Part shown: piece by piece, positions 1 through 5,720 of the stretch
Numbering within the stretch: position 1 is the stretch's first letter
How the letters are laid out: the number at the start of each line of letters is the position of its first letter
Source of the DNA: Candidatus Altimarinota bacterium
Lineage (GTDB): Bacteria > Patescibacteriota > Gracilibacteria > Absconditabacterales > Absconditicoccaceae
Direction of reading: 5' to 3'
Length of the DNA: 5,720 nucleotides
NCBI GenBank assembly: GCA_015489035.1
Contig: WFMP01000078.1
Coordinates: 1-5,720, forward strand
Translations under genes and position numbers: made by a program
The notes under the pieces: generated by a model
Seen by the model: only the letters and a program-made list of their open reading frames with translations
Told to the model about the DNA's origin: nothing
The model's database searches: none

Positions 1-1
1 A

Positions 2-1420
2 CCTATAGATGAAGAACTTGAAACTAAATTTTATGAAGAATGAAAAAAAATATTGTGATACAATTTTCAAAAGATATTTGAAGATAAAAAACTTGATGCT
101 AGTGTATCTCCATATAAAAAACTTACTAAATCTGTAGAAAATGAGGTTTTTGGTATGATAAATTCGAAGGCACAAGACGACGGGATAGAAATTTTTCAAT
201 CAAATTTATTTGAACTTTTGATGACAAAACCAAATTATGATAAAAAAATATTAGGAATTGATCCTTGATACAGAACTTGATGTAAATTGGTTATTTTGGA
301 TAAATGATGAAACCCAGAAAAATTTGATAAAATTTATTTACATAAAGAAGATTTGGCAAAAAAGATTTTGTGAAAATATGTAAAAGATGTAGATATTATT
401 GTAGTTTGAAATGGTACTTGAGGGAACGAAACTGTAGAATTATTGCAGGATATTACAGATAAGGAAATTTATATTGTAAATGAATCTGGTGCAAGTGTGT
501 ATTCTGCAAGTAAGGTTGCTCAAGAGGAATTTCCAGATTTAGATTTGACAGATAGATGAACTGTGAGTATTTGAAGAAGATATATTGATCCATTATCAGA
601 ATTAGTAAAGGTGCCAGTAGGAAGTATTTGAGTAGGTATGTATCAACATGATATGCCTGAAAAAACTTTGGAAGAAAAACTTGGATATGTAGTAGAAGAT
701 GTAGTAAATAAAGTTTGAATCAATGTAAATACTGCTTCTATTCATTTGTTAAAAAATGTTTCTTGAATAGATACAAGGACTGCAAAAAAGATTTATAAAA
801 ATAGACCTTATAGTTCTAGAGAAGATTTGAAAAAAGTATTATCTGAAAAAGTTTATGAGCAAGCTATTTGATTTTTGAGAGTTCCAAATTCTTCTGAACT
901 ATTAGATAATACAGATATTCATCCAGAACAATATGATTTAGCTAGATTTATTTTAAGTTTAAATCCTGATTTGGAATGAAACAAAACTGTAACTTTTGGT
1001 AGGACTCCAAACACTGTAGAACAAATTACACAAAATATATTTACAAAAAATAAAGAAAAACTTGTAGAATTATACAAAGATACAACAATTCAAACAGTGA
1101 ATTTTATACTAAATGCCTTGAAACAAGCCTGAAAGGAGGTGAGAGAAAATTCTTCTCATAAAAAAGCTACAAAAAAAGTAAGTATAGATGATTTGCAAGA
1201 ATGAGATATTTTAGAATGAATTGTAAGAAATATAGTTCAGTTTTGAGCTTTTGTAGATATAGGATTAAAAAATGATGGATTATTACATCTTAGTCAAATC
1301 GCAGATGCTTATGTAAAAGATCCAGCTGATTATCTTGAAATCTGACAAAAAGTGAAAGTAAAAGTAATTTGAATAGATAAAGAAAAAGGTAAAACTCAGT
1401 TAAGTATGAAAAATTTTTAA
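2..1420 (+). CDS. tex: Tex-family transcription accessory / RNA-binding protein, 5'-truncated by the window edge (UGA = Gly)
   Basis: Tex is a cytoplasmic nucleic-acid-binding protein linked to transcription and RNA metabolism. The visible 472 residues are the C-terminal part of a protein usually about 720-780 long; the start lies left of the window. Domains in order: a YqgF/RNase H-like domain opening with GIDPGYRTG (residues 85-93), continuing with GNGTGG (136-141), ESGASVYSAS (161-170) and YQHD (214-217); a helix-hairpin-helix region with VNTAS and a SGI turn (about 238-265); a linker; and an S1 RNA-binding domain (about 398-470) with FGAFVDIG and ending in LSMKNF just before TAA. About 22 in-frame TGA codons must be read as glycine, including both late glycines of GIDPGYRTG; about 13 GGN codons are also used. 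No CGG or CGA codon was seen. No terminator follows the stop, so transcription may run into the tRNA-Ser unit. The identification is very secure. Confidence 0.96.
1132..1142 (+). other. Anti-SD-complementary sequence inside tex
   Basis: AAAGGAGGTGA lies in the linker between the helix-hairpin-helix region and the S1 domain, directly after a TGA glycine codon. It is a full-strength Shine-Dalgarno by sequence, but no ATG, GTG or TTG follows at usable spacing, so it does not mark a start. It may slow ribosomes between domains or be a by-product of Lys-Glu-Val codons. Confidence 0.4.
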
Positions 1421-1427
1421 AAAAGAC

Positions 1428-1455
1428 TTGAAAAAATATGTAAATTACTTAATAT
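1428..1455 (+). promoter_or_regulatory. Possible sigma70-type promoter for tRNA-Ser and the downstream gene
   Basis: TTGAAA (1428-1433) is followed after 16 bases by TAATAT (1450-1455), which would put the transcription start a few bases before tRNA-Ser at 1470. The -35 box is near consensus and the -10 box matches at four of six positions. The gap is very AT-rich, so chance matches are likely. The position, just after tex and just before a tRNA, is what makes it plausible. Confidence 0.35.
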
Positions 1456-1469
1456 GTGGTTTACTTTAC

Positions 1470-1556
1470 GGAGAGGTGGGTGAGTGGTTGAAACTAACTG
1501 CCTTGAAAGCAGTCGTCCGGGCAACTGGACCGAGGGTTCGAATCCCTCCCTCTCCG
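1470..1556 (+). tRNA. trnS-UGA: tRNA-Ser (anticodon UGA, reads UCA)
   Basis: This is a complete 87-base class II tRNA. The acceptor stem GGAGAGG (1470-1476) pairs with CCTCTCC (1549-1555), with G1556 as discriminator. The anticodon stem ACTGC/GCAGT encloses loop CTTGAAA with anticodon TGA at 1504-1506. A long variable arm with stem GTCC/GGAC (1515-1530) is typical of tRNA-Ser. The T arm is GAGGG-TTCGAAT-CCCTC (1532-1548). CCA is not encoded. The UGA here is the anticodon, so it decodes UCA serine codons; it is not the UGA-reading tRNA-Gly(UCA) that this genetic code needs, which must lie elsewhere. It sits 49 bases after tex and 23 bases before the LysM-CHAP gene. Confidence 0.97.
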
Positions 1557-1562
1557 AATTTT

Positions 1563-1581
1563 ATACAAAATATTATTGTAT
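1563..1581 (+). promoter_or_regulatory. Small inverted repeat overlapping the LysM-CHAP start codon
   Basis: ATACAA (1563-1568) and TTGTAT (1576-1581) are perfect 6-base complements around a 7-base AT-only loop. The second arm contains the first two bases of the ATG. It fills most of the 23 bases between tRNA-Ser and the start, where no Shine-Dalgarno sequence is present. It could modulate start-site access or be chance in AT-rich DNA. Confidence 0.25.
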
Positions 1582-2590
1582 GCAATTTAAATATAAAACT
1601 AAAATATCTTTCATTTCTATATTACTCAATCTTGTTATTATAACAGGTTTTTTTTATTCGATGTTTTATTCTTATAAGTTTAAAAAATATTCACAACCTA
1701 CTGTTGTAAAAGCTTATGAAAATAATGTAAGTGTATTGAAAGAAGAGATTCCAGATAATACTACTATAAATCCAAATGATATATATGTACCTGATAATCA
1801 AATTTGATTGATTTATTATATCGTTCAGCCTTGAGATAGTTTGTCTAAAATTGCATTAAATTTTTGAGTTACTGTATCTCATATTAAAAAAGTTAATAAA
1901 TTAAAGAACAATATTATTAAACCATGAGAGAGATTGACTATAACAGATCAAGCTTGATTTATTTATATATCGAAATGAGAAACTTTGAAAGAGTTGGCAA
2001 ATAGATATAAAATTTCTGAAAATGATATTTTAGAGGCAAATAGTATAACTAAATCAGATGAATGGTTTACTAAATGAGATGAAATATTTATTCCTATCTC
2101 AGCCAAGAAATATAAAAAACTGTTTCCTAAAAAGACTTATGCATTCAGACCCAAAAAAAGACAAATTAGTTATTATCCTTATAGATGATCAAATAGATGA
2201 ATGGATATAATTGCTAAATATTGGTATAAACCTAATGTTTACAATTGATTTTATAGATGACAATGTACTCGGTTTGTGGCAATAAAGAAATTTCCTTATA
2301 TCAATAAACATAAGCAGAAAAAATTGTGGAATGGAAATGCTAGATATTGGTATGCTCATGCAAAAGCAAAATGATATAAAGTTTGACACATTCCAAAAGT
2401 ATGAGCTATAGTTGTTATAAGAGTGGGAGGAGGAATATATCGGTATGCATGACATGTAGCTATAGTAAAAAAAATAGATTGGAGACATAGAAGATTGTTA
2501 GTAGAAGAAATGAATGCACTTTGAAAATATATAGTTACATTAAGACGAATTCCAATAAATAAAGATATAACTTGATACATATATCTTTAA
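1580..2590 (+). CDS. Membrane-anchored LysM-LysM-CHAP peptidoglycan hydrolase (UGA = Gly; CGG/CGA apparently = Trp)
   Basis: This 336-residue protein probably cleaves peptidoglycan as an amidase or endopeptidase outside the membrane. A short basic N-terminus leads into one hydrophobic helix (about residues 10-30), a signal anchor or uncleaved signal. Two LysM domains follow: 79-122, with QPGDSLSKIA and a KPGERLTI end, and 128-172, with KGETLKELA and KGDEIFIP. A CHAP domain fills the rest, with Cys229 in a QCT(W) motif, His292 in GHVAIV, and Glu309/Glu310/Asn312 as candidates for the third catalytic position; Cys229 is the only cysteine seen. Seventeen in-frame TGAs are read as Gly, including the LysM PGD and PGE glycines and that of GHVAIV. 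CGG at 231 and 288 and CGA at 323 fit Trp better than Arg. The ATG at 1580 is the first after the tRNA and keeps the membrane helix; no Shine-Dalgarno precedes it. Whether it acts on its own wall or on a host or prey wall cannot be told from sequence. Confidence 0.93.
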
Positions 2591-2604
2591 AGTATGTGTC
2601 CTGG

Positions 2605-2677
2605 TCGGGAATAGCTTAGCTGGTAGAGTGCCTGACTCTGAATCAGGAGGTCGTAGGTTCAAGTCCTACTTCCCGAG
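2605..2677 (+). tRNA. trnQ-CUG: tRNA-Gln (anticodon CUG)
   Basis: This is a complete 73-base class I tRNA. The acceptor stem TCGGGAA (2605-2611) pairs with TTCCCGA (2670-2676), with G2677 as discriminator. The anticodon stem CCTGA/TCAGG encloses loop CTCTGAA with anticodon CTG at 2638-2640. The T arm is GTAGG-TTCAAGT-CCTAC. The U1-A72 first pair and G73 match known glutamine identity features in E. coli. The D stem GCTT/GAGT has two G-T wobble pairs (first and last). CCA is not encoded. The tRNA begins 14 bases after the LysM-CHAP stop and is followed by a terminator, so it is probably the last unit of that transcript. It reads only CAG strictly; a UUG-anticodon partner is expected elsewhere. 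Confidence 0.96.
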
Positions 2678-2710
2678 TATAAGATGAATGTTTAAAATAT
2701 TATATCATGT

Positions 2711-2737
2711 AGACTACCATCTAAAAGGTAGTTTTTT
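2711..2737 (+). terminator. Rho-independent terminator after tRNA-Gln
   Basis: ACTACC (2713-2718) pairs with GGTAGT (2727-2732) around an 8-base loop, and the stem can be extended by A-T and G-T pairs at its base. A run of six T (2732-2737) follows directly. It lies 35 bases after tRNA-Gln and ends the + strand unit. The same hairpin lacks a T run in the opposite direction, so it acts for the + strand only. Confidence 0.8.
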
Positions 2738-2758
2738 AGTTTATTTAATTATTTGACA

Positions 2759-2804
2759 ATAAAAATAGACTCTAGATTAAGTTTAAGATAATAAACAACT
2801 AGAG
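2759..2804 (-). terminator. Possible terminator of the - strand operon
   Basis: CTCTAG (2770-2775) and CTAGAG (2799-2804) form a 6-bp stem, with a second inner pairing GTTTA/TAAAC (2781-2785 and 2792-2796). Read on the - strand, the hairpin is followed by a T-rich tract (complement of about 2759-2768). It lies about 40 bases past the stop of the glycosyltransferase gene. The stem is short and interrupted, so this is weaker than the + strand terminator. The remaining convergent gap up to 2842 is AT-rich and I see no gene in it. Confidence 0.45.
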
Positions 2805-2842
2805 AACAAAATATATTTTTAAAAATAATAATTTTGAGATTT

Positions 2843-3904
2843 TTATAAATCCTTATTCCTGTCTCACATTCACTGAGGAAGTTTCTTTATCCAGTATAAA
2901 TATATATGTATTCAGAAAAATAGTATAAATACCATAAAAAGTATTATGATTTTGTTAAAACTATTTATTCATTGTAAAATCATAATTACCATAAAAAATA
3001 ACGACCATATCCAGACAAACATCCTTATTTCTTCTCTTTTCCATCAATGTTTCATAAGTCTATGATGAAAATGTGTATAATCTCATTGCATAGGATTTTT
3101 TTTATTTTTTATACGATTTATAATTACCCAAAAAGAGTCAAACAAAACTAAAGATAGTACTACAATTAATATTCCAATTTTTCATCAAGAAAGTAATGAC
3201 AAATATGCTAATACATATCATAAAAACATTACTCAAACATCTCTAAGCAACCCAAACGGTTTGAATTCAATAATTGTAGATACAAAACTAACTCAACTCA
3301 TTATTATACATAAATTTAATAATGCTACTAAGTGTTTATATTCTTCTGGACTTACTTGATAATAATGCAAAATAACAAATTTAATCAATAAAACCATAGA
3401 TATAAATCATATTGTGGCTACTCAGGATCACATTCAGTTAATTCCATCAAACCAATTAAAAGAATTGATTATAAGAATAAACCAAATTAAAGATATTATA
3501 AATCATAACCAATATGGAATATTATAAATATGTCAAAAAAGTGAAAAATGAGAAATAATTGCTCATCATAATATTCATATAATACTTACTCATATTTGAA
3601 TTAAAAATCTATATTTTGCAGAAATTCATTTTATATCATCTATAATTGTAATTATTCATAAAAATATAGCTCAAAATAATAAATATTGAACTTCTTTGTT
3701 ATTTAAATAATTAGGTATCAATAGTAAAATTGACAAAATTACTGATATAATTAAAAAAATACCTATAAGTTTAGGTACAGGTGTTTTTCTTTTTAAATCT
3801 TTATATTTCCAAGGAGTATCTAATATTTTTAGTTTTTTAAATAATAACAATCCTATTCAAAAAGTTATTATAGAAATTATTATAGATAATATTAAAATAT
3901 ACAT
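2843..3904 (-). CDS. WecA/TagO-like undecaprenyl-phosphate N-acetylglucosaminyl 1-phosphate transferase (glycosyltransferase family 4; UGA = Gly)
   Basis: This 353-residue integral membrane enzyme of the MraY/WecA superfamily would transfer a sugar-1-phosphate from a UDP-sugar to a polyprenyl phosphate, starting a lipid-linked glycan at the inner membrane face. Visible family marks: DTPW (29-32) and TPVPKLIG (41-48); the metal-site pair IIDDIKG (87-93); NSFNWFDGINGMGSG (147-161); DVGVMFLG (222-229); and GDYTHFHHRL (274-283), whose HxHH form fits WecA rather than MraY. Many hydrophobic segments agree with the family's 10-11 helices. About 25 TGA codons are read as Gly against 5 GGN; in standard code the gene is invisible. 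Arg264, usually conserved, is CGT. Odd points: Arg221 and Val225 replace the usual Gly and Ser of the GDxGS motif. The ATG lies 27 bases after the upstream stop with no Shine-Dalgarno, suggesting a shared transcript. The exact sugar is not determinable. Confidence 0.93.
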
Positions 3905-3931
3905 CTAAATTATTTTGTAGTTTGTAAAATA

Positions 3932-5720
3932 TTAGTTACTGAATTGCATTAGATTCATTTTATATATTTTTTTATTTGTTAAGATATAGACATATGTCTG
4001 TTGAGTAGATGGATTTTCTTTTACAATTACATCTTTCACAGTTTCACCTGCTATATCAAATTTAACTTTAAATTTATATATTAAATTGTAAGATGTAGTA
4101 TATGCTGTGTTAGTCTTATAAGGACTAGTTAAATATACTGTTAATGACTGAGTATTATAATCATATAAATATACATATTTTGAATTCATATGAGATATTA
4201 CTTTTATGTTTCATTGAAATTCATTTTTATTTATAATTCATGTTCTCCATCATTTTACTTCTCTTATACTTAAAATCGTATTCATCGATGATCACCTCCA
4301 TGCTTGTATTAATCATTTTTTAGACCATATAAGAAATGTTCAATCAATAGCAAATTTTGATCCAGAAAATATACTATCTACTAAGCTTTTTTTATCTTTT
4401 TTTGAGAAGTTATATACTGTAGGAGGTCAAAATTTATTTCTTCAATTTAGAACATATCTTTCTATACCTTTTTTACTATTAAGTGTATACAATTTATTAT
4501 TTCAATAGGTTCACAGTGATATTATATCATTTCTCCATTTACCTTTACTATTAGAAACTGATTGCAATCCATATTTTGATATATTGTATATATTTCAATT
4601 TGTTGTATAACAATATACTCAGTTGTCCGATAGATTTTTAGAACAAGTACTTATATTTGATGGAATGTTAATCCTTTCTAATATTCATCTAGTCTTATTA
4701 TCAATAATTCATAGTACAGCTCACTTATTTCATATAATATTAAATGTGTTCCTTGTTTTTATTAATTGTTTCAATCAAGATAATTCTCAAATTTCTTTTT
4801 TGTTAATGGTATATATGGTATTAAGTATTCAATCATTTTTTCCTACAATATTTATATGAAATCATCTATAATAATTTTGTTCCATTTGCTTCTTTAGTTC
4901 TTTTATTTCTAGCACTTGTATATTATTCTTTTGATATGTATTCAATTCATTCATTATACTTTTATATTGTTGTTTTGCATTTTTGGAGTTTGTATTTGAT
5001 AGTTTACTAAAAGCATCTATTTGTCTTCTTAGTCCATCAATATTATTTGTAATAATTTCTCATCAAATATTGATAGTTTTATTTTTATTTTGTCCCATAT
5101 AAGAAAATATAGATATCACCAAAAATAATATAACAGAAAATCATAATATAATTCATATAGGATATTTATATTTCGAAATATTTTCCTTAGCTTTTTTAAT
5201 ATAATTTTCTTTTTGAGTATTTACAAGAATTTTTTCAAATTTAATATTTTCTATGATTATGTATCATATTTCTTTCTCATCTATTCTTACAGATAGTATT
5301 TTTATTAAATTATCTTTAATATTATTGTTTAAGATAATTTCCTTTATTTCATTATTTGTCATATAATTGTGTATATTACATCATATACTTATAATTATAT
5401 CATTTGATTCTAACTCTCATTCTATAATTTCTGAGAATATATCTATTTTATCTTCTTCCTCTACTTCATTTGGAATTACAACTTCAAGTTTATTGTTTCT
5501 AAAAATAATATTTGAACTTTCTCAAATTAGTACTGAAAGATAATTTTCCTTATAAAAAATCTGTAAATTTCATTTTATTTCAATTTTTTCTTCTAACGAA
5601 ATCTTTTCTTGAAATATTTTTAATTGTAGATTAAATTCTTTTATGGTATTTTCTAGTTTTTTTTTGAAATCTAAAAAGTTAGACGTATTTTCTTCAGTCT
5701 CCAAAACTTTTGTATAAAAT
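3932..5720 (-). CDS. Large membrane protein: PP2C-phosphatase-like domain, one TM helix, coiled coil, beta-propeller-like C-terminal domain; N-terminus outside window (UGA = Gly)
   Basis: One frame stays open from the right edge to TAA at 3932 (595 residues visible; start beyond the window). Residues about 1-180 resemble the end of a PPM/PP2C-type phosphatase fold: GESSNIIFRNNKLE (66-79) and IDIFSEIIEGELESNDIIIS (92-111) echo the stretch where such domains have 'G.L..GD.ii..S.G'. The metal-binding Asp-Gly motifs are not visible, so activity cannot be judged. One hydrophobic helix spans 188-206, followed by a polar, probably coiled-coil stretch (about 218-285). Residues about 290-590 are rich in short Tyr/Ile/Gly strands, including KFAIDGTFLIWSKKG (455-469), AWRG (473-476) and KYVYLYDYNTQSLTVY, like beta-propeller blades. 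From memory, similar proteins are common, mostly unnamed, in Patescibacteria. It is likely co-transcribed with the glycosyltransferase. No precise function can be given; a cytoplasmic sensor or scaffold linked to an outer propeller is inference. Confidence 0.85.
4283..4300 (-). promoter_or_regulatory. Near-perfect Shine-Dalgarno before an in-frame internal ATG (possible internal start)
   Basis: On the - strand, TGGAGGTGATC (4300-4290) precedes an ATG at 4285-4283 that is in frame with the surrounding envelope protein. Nine bases separate GGAGG from the ATG, an ideal spacing. The ten bases GGAGGTGATC match the usual 16S anti-SD complement completely. Internal initiation would give a soluble 117-residue C-terminal piece. 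The same bases encode Trp-Arg-Gly in a motif that looks conserved, so coincidence is possible. Confidence 0.3.

Noticed and set aside
1504..1506. TGA anticodon as the UGA-glycine decoder
   Set aside because: An anticodon UGA pairs with UCA, not UGA, and the long variable arm marks a serine tRNA.
1428..1643. A 71-residue + strand open frame and an overlapping 107-residue one starting inside the tRNA
   Set aside because: Both begin in or before tRNA-Ser and read through it. The second shares its frame with the LysM-CHAP gene, whose real start is after the tRNA at 1580, and it stops only because TGA is taken as a stop.
2189..2580. Two - strand open frames opposite the LysM-CHAP gene
   Set aside because: They are antisense to a well-supported coding region with conserved LysM and CHAP motifs and show low-complexity Ser/Tyr/Ile composition.
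2814..2827. Perfect palindrome TATTTTTAAAAATA
   Set aside because: It is purely A/T in a very AT-rich gap and is expected by chance; there is no loop for a normal hairpin and no sign of a protein site.
3932..4189. A stand-alone 85-residue - strand protein
   Set aside because: It is only the tail of the long envelope protein; the frame continues upstream through TGA-glycine codons to the right edge of the window.
4623..4859. A 78-residue hydrophobic + strand open frame
   Set aside because: It is the antisense shadow of the AT-rich - strand envelope gene; its hydrophobicity comes from complementing Asn/Lys/Ile codons.
1..5720. CRISPR array, insertion sequence, prophage or toxin-antitoxin module
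   Set aside because: No direct repeats with spacers, transposase motifs, terminal inverted repeats or small paired genes were seen; the genes are dense housekeeping and envelope functions.

Overview
The window looks like a piece of an AT-rich Patescibacteria (CPR) genome of the Absconditabacteria (SR1) / Gracilibacteria type, most likely Absconditabacterales. Read with the standard code, every long gene is broken by in-frame TGA. Read with TGA as glycine (translation table 25), four long, clean genes appear, and the TGAs fall on glycines that are invariant in the families concerned. A second recoding is also visible: CGG and CGA occur three times, all in one gene, and at the best-anchored site the codon occupies the tryptophan of the CHAP-domain Gln-Cys-Thr-Trp motif. 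CGT still sits on a conserved arginine in another gene.

Left half, + strand (1-2737): the 3' two thirds of tex (2-1420), tRNA-Ser(UGA) (1470-1556), a membrane-anchored LysM-LysM-CHAP cell-wall hydrolase (1580-2590), tRNA-Gln(CUG) (2605-2677), and a Rho-independent terminator (about 2711-2737). The hydrolase gene lies between the two tRNAs with only 23 and 14 bases to spare, so the stretch is probably one transcript cut by tRNA processing. A plausible sigma70-type promoter lies in the 49-base gap before tRNA-Ser.

Right half, - strand (5720-2843): a large envelope protein whose N-terminus lies beyond the right edge (PP2C-phosphatase-like domain, one membrane helix, coiled coil, repetitive beta-propeller-like C-terminal region). 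It is followed 27 bases downstream by a WecA/TagO-type polyprenyl-phosphate sugar-1-phosphate transferase. The two halves converge on an AT-rich gap of about 100 bases with a terminator-like hairpin for each direction.

Three of the four proteins concern the envelope: peptidoglycan cleavage, lipid-linked glycan initiation, and a membrane protein with a large domain beyond the membrane. Tex is a nucleic-acid-binding housekeeping factor. Neither visible start codon has a Shine-Dalgarno sequence, yet two near-perfect anti-SD matches lie inside genes, one of them ideally spaced before an in-frame ATG.
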